Under the pieces are notes generated by a model. The model had not been told where the DNA came from, did no database searches, and was given only the letters and a program-made list of their open reading frames with translations. Below, one piece after another: positions 24,492 through 39,481 of a DNA stretch of 64,000 bases; the stretch's first letter is position 1, and each line of letters begins with the position of its first letter. The DNA lies in NCBI GenBank assembly GCA_037039925.1, contig JAXRKP010000004.1:569770-633769 (forward strand). The letters are read 5' to 3'. The stretch is from Doris montereyensis. Taxonomy: Eukaryota > Mollusca > Gastropoda > Nudibranchia > Dorididae. The position numbers and the translations under genes were made by a program.

Positions 24492-25474
24492 TTTAATGTT
24501 CCAGCATGAATGATGGTTTCTGAACTATAAACTGATCATTATCATATCATTTTTCTTCAGTGTTTGCCTCACATTTAAGTAACACAGTTCACAAAATTTA
24601 CATTATATATATTTTGTATTTTCTGTTTCTCCTTGCTTTTGAATTGATCGTGATGATTTTGGCTCAGTTTTGAGATCAGAAAGTTTTAACTGGTTGAGAT
24701 AAATGTACTAATCTCGATTCTTACCTTAATTTATATTGTGTTCAGAGTTAAAAATCCTACATGGACAGCAAAATGGTCTTAATGTGAATAGAATACTTTG
24801 AAGATAATTTGAAACTTAAATCATCTGTTTAACATTAACACCATGAAGGCATAATTTCTTTTTGTTTTCACTCATTTAGTGTCTGCGACTGTGTATATGA
24901 CATTTTCCAGTTTTTAATTGTAACGTTAGATTGCCGTATCACTCTCCTTTAATCTTGTTTCCAACTACAGTAGTCTCCGCCAAAATGCAGGTCCTCGGGT
25001 AATAAAAAAAATTGTTCAATTTGACGGAGTCGAGGACCATAACCCACTACATGTATTTACATTGCCATTCTTGATTGCACATAAACTCTTTTATTTTCTT
25101 AGTTGTTTGTAATTGTTTGGGTTTTGTTTGTCGTTACTTGGTCTGAGAATAAGACCCAATTATAGGCCTAACCTCTTCTCATAGATTGTTCATTCTTCTC
25201 TCATTCAAGACTACAGGAGGGGGATGGGATGGTGGAGACATTCAGCAGCTTGGAGGAATACTTTTTTTAATTTGTTGACACGCATGTCATAAAAGTGACA
25301 CAAGACCGTCCTCTGACTTTCTCACCATTTTAAAAGAGAGCCAATCAGAGTGTCTGTCTGGCAGACTATCGGCGACGGCCGAGTCGGGAGGGGATGGGCA
25401 GGGTGATGAGAGCTGAGACAACCAAGGCTGGCATTGTCGTGCAAACGTGTGCACGGAGTTAATAGAGATCTAGA

Positions 25475-25513
<39 letters not shown>

Positions 25514-25882
25514 TGTGTAGTCAAGTCAGCCGTTGCATTTCGAGGGGGGTAATTAGCGTTGTAAAATTCGGTGACATGAAAAAAATCATGCATCATGACG
25601 AATCAAGCATTTTGGCAGAGACTACTGTATAATGTTGTGTATTTGTATCTGTCGTGTGAAAAACGGAATGCAAATTTCACATTCTGCAAATATCTGCAAT
25701 TGTCTTGTGCTTATATTGTCTAATTTGATGTCATATTTCCAATGTTTTTCCTTATATGTTTACATATAAAAGAAATGCCAATAAATTTTTTACAAGGTTG
25801 ATGATGGAATACTGTAGTAATTGTAATGATAATTTTGAAAACTTGATGTTAATTAATGTTCTGAGATAAGATGGGTAATAAA
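24492..25882 (+). other. Presumed 3' UTR with two AATAAA signals
   Basis: AATAAA occurs at 25780-25785 and 25877-25882. If one of these is used, the UTR is about 1.3 kb and contains the TIR element at 24966-25629; an earlier cleavage site would exclude the element. No other gene is visible. Confidence 0.45.
24966..25629. mobile_element. 664-bp TIR element (mariner-like non-autonomous)
   Basis: The left end reads TACAGTAGTCTCCGCCAAAA and the right end is its inverse (TTTTGGCAGAGACTACTGTA) with one mismatch. TA at both ends fits a TA target site as in Tc1/mariner elements. The interior has no transposase frame but holds an (AC)n tract at 25476-25510 running straight into GTGTGTGT. Confidence 0.7.
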
Positions 25883-26222
25883 GAGTATGATCCATTGTCA
25901 GTGATTGCATTCATTTCATAGAGAAATGGTGGGAAAATTTGTTGATGAAATTGAAAGATGAGAGCAAGCGGAATGTTTTCTTGTCTCAATGTCTGTCAAT
26001 ATCTACAATGATTGAAAATTTAAGTGACCATCTTTTTACTTTTACTACCCAATTTGCAGACAAAAACGCAAAACTTATAGCTCTTATCAAAGTTTAAGAG
26101 TAGGGTATTGTGTATCAAAAAGGACCCAGGTGTAAAGATTATCACAATGAAGGCTAGATTAGATGTGCCTGGTATCATCAGACATAATATCAGGATGTGT
26201 TTCTGGTTTCTGATCTTGAATT

Positions 26223-26648
26223 AAGGGGAGGAGCAGGTTTTCAAGGTCATTTTGAAAAGTGATAAGCAAGACAACTATGACCGAGTTGAAATTAGAAGAA
26301 CAAAAAAAAAAGTTTGGAAACGACGCCATAGATTTTTGACGCCAAAAAAACATTATTTTTCAAACCGTGAAAACTGCATCAATTTTTTAGGCATGTCTTT
26401 CAAAATTGGTATACATCTTTATTTACATACAACAAACAAAATAGCATGCATTGGTTTGGAGAAATTTGTCAAACTTTTAGTTTGAGGGATATTGAAAATT
26501 GTTTATTCAACCAACAAAAATCATATCTCAGAAAGTATACAACATGATATCAAACACATGCATACTTTTATTTTATTATTATACATGCAATTTATTGTAA
26601 GTCTGTACCAAATTTCAAGTCAATCGGTTGAAACCCGCTCCTCCCCTT
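26223..26648. mobile_element. 426-bp MITE-like element with 21-22 bp TIRs
   Basis: Left AAGGGGAGGAGCAGGTTTTC is mirrored at the right by GAAACCCGCTCCTCCCCTT. The interior is AT-rich with no conserved frame. A target duplication was not evident. Confidence 0.65.
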
Positions 26649-27239
26649 CAAAATTCTTACCAAATTTCCTACTGGGATCGTTTCCTATGGATGATACATG
26701 ATATTTCGCTAAGTGCACGGTGGTTGGGAGCAAGCTTAAACGTGCACTTGGACCAACGTGCGCTTGGGTAGTGGTCGACGGGTCACTATCATTTTTACGG
26801 GTGTATCCCTTTTAGGGGGTTGCGTCCCATGATTTTCCGTGCCTACCGATATAGGAACACATTTGCATTGTTCCAGTAAATCGCATCGTGTTTTTTTTAA
26901 AAAGGATTGCTTAGATTGATCACGAATAGTAAAAAAAGTGTATAAAAGACTGCCAGACTTCACACCTCCAGGTTCCCATCCATGTCCATGGTCAACTCAT
27001 TCTGTGATTGTGAAAGCCATCAACCACGCTTAGCACTGTACAACTGACGTTGCCGTACAATACATTACGGTACAATTCTAGTAATTCTACACACACACCC
27101 AACAAACAACAATACGTGTCGTGATCGGGTGCCGACTGAGGTCGCCCTCCTCGCTCATGGGGAGCGGGGGCAAACGCCCAGATCTAGCCGCCACCTACCG
27201 GGAGGCGCGCCATTTCCCTTTTCCATCACTTAATAAGAT

Positions 27240-27380
27240 GCGGGGCGGTTGGAGGGGCTGCTGGTAGGTTTTATCTCTTTCCTTCACTTCTTTCAGTTTT
27301 CTTTTATCTTGCTGTTTCCTCATAAGTCACCCTGAGATCACGATGATGGTGGGGGTAAATTTCCAACGAAACAAACAAAA
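27240..27380 (+). repeat. R1 repeat copy
   Basis: Carries GGCTGCTGGTAGGTTT, TTATCTTGCTGTTTCCTC, CACCCTGAGATCACGATGAT and ATTTCCAACGAAACAAAC. It abuts the truncated TIR element beginning about 27450. Confidence 0.6.
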
Positions 27381-27449
27381 CAAAAGTGGGGGGGTGAGTA
27401 GATGGTGCCGAAAAACCGGGCTTTCTTAACAAAACTGTACCCTTTTTTT

Positions 27450-28044
27450 TTTATCTTCTCTTGCCATCGCTCGCCAGAAAGACCCGAAGGCACGATGGAT
27501 ATGGCCAATACCAGACATGGGAGCAATAAAACTGTTCACACCTTGTACCTCGATTGGGATTAAAAACACCAAGTAATTTCATGCTTCTTACGACATCAAC
27601 AATGAGCCATGGGCGGCGGCCGGAAGACTTCAATTCTAATTGCCCAGTGACAAACCAGTGATCCAAATGGATAAAAGCTGTGCTGTACAGTTGGTGGAGT
27701 ATGAGAGAAGATTGGTCATCTTTTATTACAGTACATTGGATAGGTATATGAAGGATGGTTGCAATGCATGTCACATTGTTGACGGGCATGTGGTATTTTA
27801 ACATAACAATGGGATTGGGATTATAGAATATGATTTTTTTTTTTAGAGAAATTTTAATCAATTACGAACATACTTTATGATAAATTAGACAGGATTATAC
27901 CTGCAGTTGCTGTTGAGACCGGGCATTTAGGCGAAAATTTTGGTTTTGAAACGGGCATTTAGAGGGGCAATTTATATAGAAAAAATTGGTTTCACTGAGA
28001 TTGCGGGCATTATTGCGGCAGGCATTTAGGCGGTTACTGCTGTA
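27450..28044 (-). mobile_element. Truncated copy of the 30210-31366 TIR element
   Basis: The right edge reads GGCATTTAGGCGGTTACTGC followed by TGTA, the end sequence of the element at 30210. The inside matches 30210-30790 in inverse orientation, for example AATTCTAATTGCCCAGTGAC against the inverse of the 30590 region. No matching left end is visible; an R1 repeat lies just beyond. A 136-codon minus-strand frame (27451-27861) is a relic with no domain I recognise. Confidence 0.6.
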
Positions 28045-29635
28045 TTATTATTTACAACGTGAATTATAAGAATAGTAGCTTTGATCCGTTATTAAAAGAC
28101 GGCACCAACCCCCCTCCAACTTCTCTCTCTCTCTTTCTGTTACATGTATGTATACATATATATATATATATATGTGTGACTCAGTGTGAGTGTGAGAGAG
28201 GGAGAGGCCTTGTCTGCTCAGTGCTTTGTTTGACACTGACACCAACCTACCTTGACTCGGCGGTTTCGCCAGACAAACAAACTATTGAAAGATGATTACG
28301 TGCATGATCGGGCCGAGAGGACAAGCTGGAAGTCGGTGATTTATTGTTATGTTGTCACTTTGGTGTTAAACATGTCGCGGATCTGTTAGTTAAATTCTCT
28401 CTGTTCTCATTCGCACCTGCGCAGTATGTATCATGAATGGTTTAATAATTTTGCACATGAGTTGAGTGCGCTTGGCCTAAGTCCTAAGTGAGATCAAGCC
28501 ACTGTGCACTTAATAATAGGAGTTTATATACAGCGAAAAATCTGTCAGAACGAAAAGCATGTGCTTGGGCATGTTCACTTGAATTAAGTTGAATGGTGAC
28601 TGCAGTACTAGTAATAGAGTGTGCAAATAATGACATTTGCACTATTATTCATGTCTAGAACCTTTGTAAATAAATGGTACATGTAGTATTTTGTTGAAGA
28701 TTCCTTCATCAAAATAAACTGGTTGTGGAATACATCCTCTGTTGTCTAGATACATTGTATTATCACTATATCAAACGTGTAAAGTACATGTATATTATAA
28801 TTTCATATACCTGCATTCAATTGAGTTAATAAAAGCAAAGAAGGATCTATGATAAACCAAAGGAACAAGGATGAGATGTGCATTTTTACTCGTGTAACAG
28901 TGACAAGAACAGGAGGCATACATTCACGTTTTATACAATCATTGTAAAGTAAAAAATAAAGGTATATTTTGCATAAATTTGAAGTACATACTAAGACAAT
29001 TCATCTCCATTTTAAAGTAGATCTACCAGTTTCAAAATCAAAGAGAAAAAAGCCATCTCAGAAGGCCACCATCAGCTTGGGCCTCAACTTGTGTACAGTA
29101 GAACTCGAAAGTAGCATTAGCATTGAGCAAGCTCGGTAATAACAAAAACTCTGGATTAGCACGATCAATCCAAACCCAATTTTTCTGTTCTTTTAAGTTG
29201 TCAATAAAAATTTCCTCGTCGATATCAGGATAAAAAAGATAACCAACTCTGAATGCCCTTAGAAATGTCATTATTAATATTATTATAACTCAGATTTAGC
29301 GAGATCACTTTCTCATGTAAGTTACTGTAAAATACATAACGCCCATAAAGAGGCAAATTTTTAAAACACAAATTGGCAAAAATAAAAAGCCCACACATGT
29401 GGTGTCAGAAAATTACCAGATCTAGTCAGACATTATCATGCTTTCCATCATACAGTATGGCCTGTTGGTGGGCTTGCGTGTACATGTAGCACATGGTAGC
29501 AATGGGATGTTATCTATATTGACTATACAATGTACATAGTATCGCTTTCTTTCACTTTCTTCCATTCTATCACCATGTGCCACGTTTCAACTTCAATGAT
29601 TTCATACAAGTTGGCTGGATTAGACTGCTACTCAA
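28045..29635. other. Intergenic, no gene recognised
   Basis: A (TA)n and GA-rich stretch lies near 28120-28205. One 77-codon minus-strand frame (29038-29271, beginning MTFLRAFRVGYLFYPDIDEE) has protein-like composition, but neither homology nor splice sites support it. Confidence 0.3.
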
Positions 29636-29940
29636 GTAGGTGTGCTCAGTAGTCCAGAGGTCGGCATCTCAACCAAAAAAGTAGGTGGGTTCGAGCCTGT
29701 TGGGTTGCAGGTAGGTGGATCGACACCTAGTCCCATCGGAGACTCGCGATAAAAGAAGGTCCCATGTGCAGATCACAACACTCCAGCACAGATCAAAACA
29801 TTGTACACGTTAAAGATATTTTGGCTGTTTCAGGAAGTCCGAGCAAAATTGTGAAAATCCTACCAAAAACCCAGAGATCACCTTATTTAGTAGTAGTAGT
29901 AGTGGATGTGCGTAAATCAAATCAAATCAAAGGTTACTCA
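29636..29940 (+). mobile_element. tRNA-derived SINE, family A
   Basis: The 5' head is tRNA-like, with box B GGTTCGAGCC at 29688-29697 and a box-A-like CTCAGTAGTCCAGAGG upstream. The body has CACCTAGTCCCATCGGAGAC, GCAGATCACAACA and ACGTTAAAGAT, and the tail is (AAATC)n near 29918-29930. The same order is seen inverted at 33800 and 62766. Confidence 0.75.
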
Positions 29941-30209
29941 AGGTACTGTAGTTCTGCAAGTGCAAGGCCAAGTGATGAAAGCACGATGTAATAAGGAATG
30001 AAAATTGAAGGGAAGGAGAGGTGTCTTGACGTGTCACCTGTTGTTAGATCGAGATTTTTAATTTTAAGATTAAGGAGAAAAAATACATGTACTGTGTGAG
30101 GTGTGAGTGTGACATTTGAAGAATTTATCAGAATTACTATCAAGGGAAGTAACCAATAAATTATTTGTCTTTTGTCACTAACATGAGTTGCATTCATTAT
30201 GTATAATGC

Positions 30210-31366
30210 TACAGTAGTGACCATCCCTAAATGCCCATAATCTCAGTGAAACCAAATTTTTTCTTTATAAATTGCCCCTCTAAATGCCGGTTTGAAAACC
30301 AAGATTTCGCCCAAATGCCTCGGTCTCAATGACAACTGCAGGTATCTTTTTTTCCAAAGTATCATAAAATATGTCCATAATCGATTAAATTTTCTGTTTT
30401 TCTTTATCATACATGTAATCCAATCGCTAATCTAATACTAGTAGGGCTTATGCCCGTCAACAATGTGCCATGCATTGCAACCACCTTCATTACCTATCCA
30501 TTGTAGGACCTAATGTACTAAACGTTGATCAATCTTCTTCATAACTCAATGTACAGCACATCCTTTGTCCCATTGGATCACTTGTTGGTCATCGGGCAAT
30601 TAGAATTGAACAGTCTTCCAGACTCCGCCCACATCTCTTTCTTGATGTCGTAAGTGGCATGCAATCCCATGGCGTCTTTAGACCGAACACTCATCGCGAT
30701 CGAGGAACAAGGTGTGAACAGTCTGACATTGGCCCTATCCAATGTGACTTCGGTCTTCGTGGCGAGAGAGACCGTCAACCCATCCGCATGCTCACTACCT
30801 CAGCGTTAAAGAGCGTAATGGTTTCCAGGTTTTCCTTTTCTCGCATTAAATGTTTCGTACAGCTGATGACTTTTCCAAAACAAACGATCTGGCTATAAAT
30901 TTTTAACATGAGTATTATGAATCAAATGAGTTGTAAGATTTGTGTTAATTTATTCACACATTGGTCCCATTGGATGAGGCTTTTCTTTATCCAGTTTTTC
31001 TCATCCAAATTTGTATAATTACTTAAGTCATAGTTCTCGTGATTAAATAAGTTTTCGTGATTATAGTGTGGGTTATGCCAGTTAATGAGGAAGCATTGGA
31101 TCAGGTCCTTTTTCTCTTAGCCTCCATAGTAACAACTTGAATATTGCACAGCTATATACAAATCTACATCTTGAAAAAAAATGAATAAACCAGGAAATGA
31201 TTTTCAAAAAGAAGCTTCAAATCCTGGACGAAATTGGCAAGTCACTAGGGAAACCCAATGTCACAGAAATAGGCCTACCCTCAAATTGTTGCCCCTGACC
31301 TATTTTCACCTAAATGCCCATTTCGTCTGCTTCCAAGCACCGGGCATTTAGGCGGTCACTACTGTA
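30210..31366. mobile_element. 1.16-kb TIR element
   Basis: The left end TACAGTAGTGACCATCCCTA and the right end GGCGGTCACTACTGTA are inverse; TAAATGCCC / GGGCATTTA extends the match. TA at the ends suits a Tc1/mariner-type target. No intact transposase is seen; short frames inside are relics. Confidence 0.7.
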
Positions 31367-33400
31367 TTTTAAGATAGCTTGGGAATATAGTGAGATTTTG
31401 AGGTCAGTCCTGGTGATTTTGCAAGTTCCGAGTTCCATTGTAATGACATCTGATGGCATTTTCCCCCCAACATATGCAGAGTATGAACACTATACCGCGG
31501 CCAATATATATGTGTATCTTTTCATTAATTAAGTTATATCCAATAACTTTACAATAAACAGTTATGAGATTCATATATCAATTTATGAGTGACCTTCATT
31601 TTGTTTTGATGTTCTTTTCCTTTTTGTTCGCCAGTATTTGACATTTACATGCCACACAGATTGGAGATTTTTATTCTATATGATTAGGCTGGCTTGGTTG
31701 TTTACAGGGCAGCCCAGGCAACATTTTTTTTAAACCTACCAAAACCCCCAAATCGTCTTAGTTGTGGATATGGGTAAAATTAAATCAAATTAAAAGTCTT
31801 TTGGCAGTCAGAAACATTATTATTTAATTTAACTTTCAAGCAAACAATTGATACAAAACAACAACTAAATATAAGCAACAAATGACATATGGCCGCGCCT
31901 GCTAACACAACAGGCTGCTGTAAAAAAAACAAAGGCTGCAGGAGCATGCATTCAGCAACCAAGGTCAGAAGCTGTGGCCGCTCCGTCCTGCAATATTATA
32001 AAGTATTGTCGGGCCTCATTGTGACAGCAATGTCTGTTCTTGTGCTGTTTCCTGCATGCATTCGCTTAGACCAAATGGGTATCACCTTGGCCAATCAGTT
32101 GAGCTGTAGCATTGATACCGTCAATTCTATAGGGTGTTTTCTGGTAAGTGGCGGCGCCTAATGTACGCACTCTGCCAATTTGTTTTTTATTTATACTATT
32201 TGCCTCTTTACGGGTGTTGTTTGATTTATAGTAACACTAGACTTAGATGAGAAGAGGATTTTGCTAAATCAAAGTTGGCTATCTTTTTTAATCTCACTAT
32301 CGACATGGGATTTTTATTGACTTAAAGAATTTTAAAAAATAGGAATTTGGATTGATTGTGCTATTCCCAGTTCTCCTTATTTCTGAGCTCGCTACTTTCG
32401 AGTTCCACTGTATATTATTATTCCCCAATGAGTCCTGAGGGATATGAAAATTCTATTTTATGTCATTCACATGTATGTATGTATTTTCTGATTAAAGTGA
32501 AACGCACTTTCTTTAATCAATTCATAATAATGAATCCTAAGCAAGTTGACTTCATTTGTTTCATTCCTCAAAATGTAAAAAGAATTATTTTATTATCAAT
32601 AATACTACAATGTAATAGCAAAAAACTCAATATGGCGAAGTCTTACACAAAAAAAAAATACACCTGTACATAAATGAGAAAGATGTGAAAAAAAGAGGAC
32701 AGTTCAGAATACACTGTATAAAAATAATTGATGGACATTTCACAACCCCAGACTACTGGTTCTAACTCTGAAATTCTATAATGCAAAAGTTAACTAATTC
32801 CAGGTATGCCTTTAGAACATAAAATTGTTTTTTTCTCAAAAGTGTAAACAGTTGAATCAATGCACATATATCATGTGAAAGAATTAGGTCTTTTTTTTTT
32901 CTCTTGAGAAAAATGCAGATACTGAAATCTTTACGTCATTTGTCTCAAAAGTAGGGTCATTTGTCTCAAAAAGTAGGTTTAACCTCGTTAGAACCATATC
33001 AATCTAGGATCACAACTTGTCTGACAATGTGCAATAGTGGATTTTTAATTTCATGAATGTAGTGTATCAGGATGGTTTTCCTGTAGACTGGTTTTGACCA
33101 CATGGCCACAGGACAGTTTTTCACCATAAGCAGTATTTGGAGAGATTTGAAAATACGATCTCCCTAGTTAATCAAGCTTCTTCAAGAAACCTTTTCACTG
33201 ATCATTTTTAATTACCTGGTATCTGTGACTGTTTACTTTACAGTACATTATTTATGCCCATTGAAAAAAAAAGTCTCTTGGAGCAGATTTTTCGTCATTG
33301 TAATAGCATTTTCTTTTTATGTGCTGCACTGTTGCACACATGGCGTTGAAGGATAGGACAAAGAATATTATGGAAATACATTTCAGTGGTGTTGACCTAA
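31367..33400. other. Intergenic, no confident gene
   Basis: A 90-codon plus frame at 31889-32161 (MAAPANTTGCCKKNKGCRSM, then one possible membrane segment) lacks any match I recognise. A fragment of SINE A lies at 31703-31795 in minus orientation. Confidence 0.3.
31703..31795 (-). mobile_element. SINE family A, 3' fragment
   Basis: Contains TGTTTACAGGGCAGCCCAGG, TTAGTTGTGGATATGGGTAA and the AAATCAAATT tail, matching the 3' half of the family in minus orientation. Confidence 0.6.
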
Positions 33401-33799
33401 CAACCTGGTCCACCTAGGAACCCACTATTTCCGTGCAACAGGATTTTCCGTATATAAACTACCCCCAATCCCGCTAGATACGGTCCGGTCCGCTTTAGAA
33501 CCCAGTCTGATCGTGAGGTGGGAGTCATAAAAAGAACAATACAGACTCAATTTAACGCTAACAATTGCTGATAACCTGTGATAGTTGTAAGTGAATCATA
33601 GAAAGGTGGGTAGAAAATCTTTTGCATTAGTCAAGTTACTAATACTACTAGTAGGTGTTATAAACAGGTCACACAGGCGCGCCAGACACCGATTGACAGA
33701 CATGAAGAAGGCTCGCCATTCGCCTGGCCATCTGTGACCATGCCTTGGCGCCTCGGACACAACAGACGATCGAAAAAATCAAATGTGGCTACCCGTTTT

Positions 33800-34145
33800 A
33801 GGTTATTTTTATTTGATTTGATTTACCCACATCCACAACTAAGGTGATCTCTGGGTTTTTGGTAGGATTTTTAATTTTGCCCAGACTGCCCTGTAAACAG
33901 TCAAGGATCTTTAACGATGCAAAAAAATGTTGTGATCTGCACACAGGACCTCCTTTATATCGCCCGTCTCCTATGGGACTAGGTGTCGATCCACCTACCT
34001 GGACCAGGGGGTCGATTTTGACAAAAAAAAATAGAGAAAATTTTCAACTGTTGGCGGGCCTCAACCCATTAACTTTTGGTTCAGAGTTGAGACTATTGAG
34101 AGGCCGACACTTTGCATCTGGACTACTGAGTCCCCTTTTGTAGGT
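33800..34145 (-). mobile_element. SINE family A, near full length
   Basis: On the minus strand the head begins near 34145 (GGGGACTCAGTAGTCCAGAT). The body with TAGTCCCATAGGAGACGGGC follows, then GCAGATCACAACA and the tail near 33810 made of AAATCAAAT units. Box B is degraded (GGGTTGAGGCC). Confidence 0.7.
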
Positions 34146-34576
34146 CAAGTAGAATAACAAATAAAAAAACATGAACAATGAAGCAAAAATACAAAAGCAT
34201 ATCCGAGTTCGCATTTTAGAACCCAGTCCGCGTCAGAACCTGTTGTTTCTGTCTCCCAAGGACCGGGTTCTTAGGCAGACAATCTGGTATTTATTGGTAA
34301 ACAGCAATTTTTGTCTCATGATTCGCCACTTAAGCCAGGCAAAGTCATAATCTTAAAAACCACTTCCAGAAGAAGAAAAATGTCTCCTAGCTCTCCACTC
34401 TTTCCTCTGATAAGGAAGTGACTGATAACATTGTCACATTCATTTCCATAACAACAACAAAATTTATTTGAGTTTTTCATGAGTCCAACTTCTACTATAC
34501 ACAAAAGGTGATCTATAGAGGAGCAAAAACTGGGACTACTGTGACATATTTTCAACAACAAGTTCAATGATAAACA

Positions 34577-34625
34577 TGGGCGGTTGGCAGGCACTACTGG
34601 TAGGTCCTACTTTTTCCTTTCACTA
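34577..34625 (+). repeat. R1 repeat, truncated copy
   Basis: Has GGCACTACTGGTAGGTCCTA and the first pyrimidine tract, then ends. The distal CCTGAGATCA and GAAACAAAC segments are missing. Confidence 0.5.
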
Positions 34626-34921
34626 ATACATTTGTAGTATTATTATAATTGTCTATGTGTCATAACAATATTAGTAATAGCATTTGATTAACCTGTTTCA
34701 ATTAAACAGAATGATAAGAAAAGGCCTAACAATAAATTTTTATATTGCTCCAAAGTCTAGCAGTAAATACGATAGGATGAATTGCCATAATGCCAGATAC
34801 TTAGAAAGGAAATAATAAAAAAAGTTAAGATTAGTATGAATTGGACTTTATGATGACACAACCAATCCATCAAAAGTATACATGTTACTCTTACACCTTG
34901 ACAAATGTAACCTAGGATTTT

Positions 34922-35801
34922 TACATGTTTTTTAAAACTGGAACCCTTATAAATGTTAATAACTTCTCAACAACGTGGCCCGATCGCCATAACATTTTAA
35001 CACAATAAACGTCTTCTGAGTTTGATAAATGTAAGTTTTGTTTGATATTAATGATATAACCTCCCGAACAATGAAAGTCACGCAATTTGTAAAAAGAGGT
35101 ACATTTTTTCAATTTTCAATATTTCTCAATTTCTGGGAAAAAGTTGAAACAGCAACAAGTCATAAACATGTGTCCGGTGAAACCATGAAAAAACGATAAA
35201 AATGATTTAAAAACCTATCAACATGAATATTCAAACAATTTTCAATATGTAACAAGTCAATTAAAAATGAATCACTAACTAGCAGTTGAAAGACATTGCT
35301 CGAAATGATGTCCTTTCTGCTATTTACATAGGTTCGTTCATTTCACAAAGTTTTTGACTGTGTGTGTGCACTTCTCAGATGTTGCTGTCTTTACAAGCTG
35401 TTCTAATTATTGTTACAGCTCAAATAGGTTTTTTTGGATGATTTTTATACATATTGTTCTTCAAATAGGCCAATAGGAAGAAACTCAAGGGACTTGTTAC
35501 ATATTGAAAAATGTTTAAATATTCATGTTGATGGGTTTTTTAATCAATTTTTATTGTTTTTGGATGATTTCATCAAAAACATGTTTATCTCGTTGTTTCA
35601 ACTTTTTTTACAGAGTTGTTGCCAGTTGAAAAAATGTACCTTATTTTACTAATAACATAACTTTCACTGTTCTGGTAATTATATAACAAAACAAAACTAA
35701 TATTTATCAAAATGTATATCTGAAGTTTATTGTGTATGGCTATTGGTTTCGTTGTTGAGAAGTTATTAACATTTATATGAGTTCCGTTTTTATGAAACAT
35801 A
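34922..35801. repeat. Long imperfect inverted repeat (about 330-bp arms)
   Basis: Left arm 34922-35258 pairs with right arm 35491-35801. Matching blocks include ATAAATGTTAATAACTTCTC, GGTACATTTTTTCAA, AAAGTTGAAACA and TTTTCAATATGTAACAAGTC, in the same order when one arm is inverted. The spacer is about 230 bp. The right arm ends about 180 bp 3' of the PLD6 stop codon. Confidence 0.8.
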
Positions 35802-35978
35802 CAGTATTCAGTTCTAACAACAAAGCAATATTATATTTTTAGAACTGCCAATTAAGAGTACTAGAAGAGACTGTATCTGATTGAAAAGGGAAAATGTGAA
35901 ATTCTATAAAATTTCAATATGGAACAAGTTTAGGACCACTATTTAAGAAGGAGCCAAATATATCTTTTTACATTAAAA

Positions 35979-39481
<3,503 letters not shown>

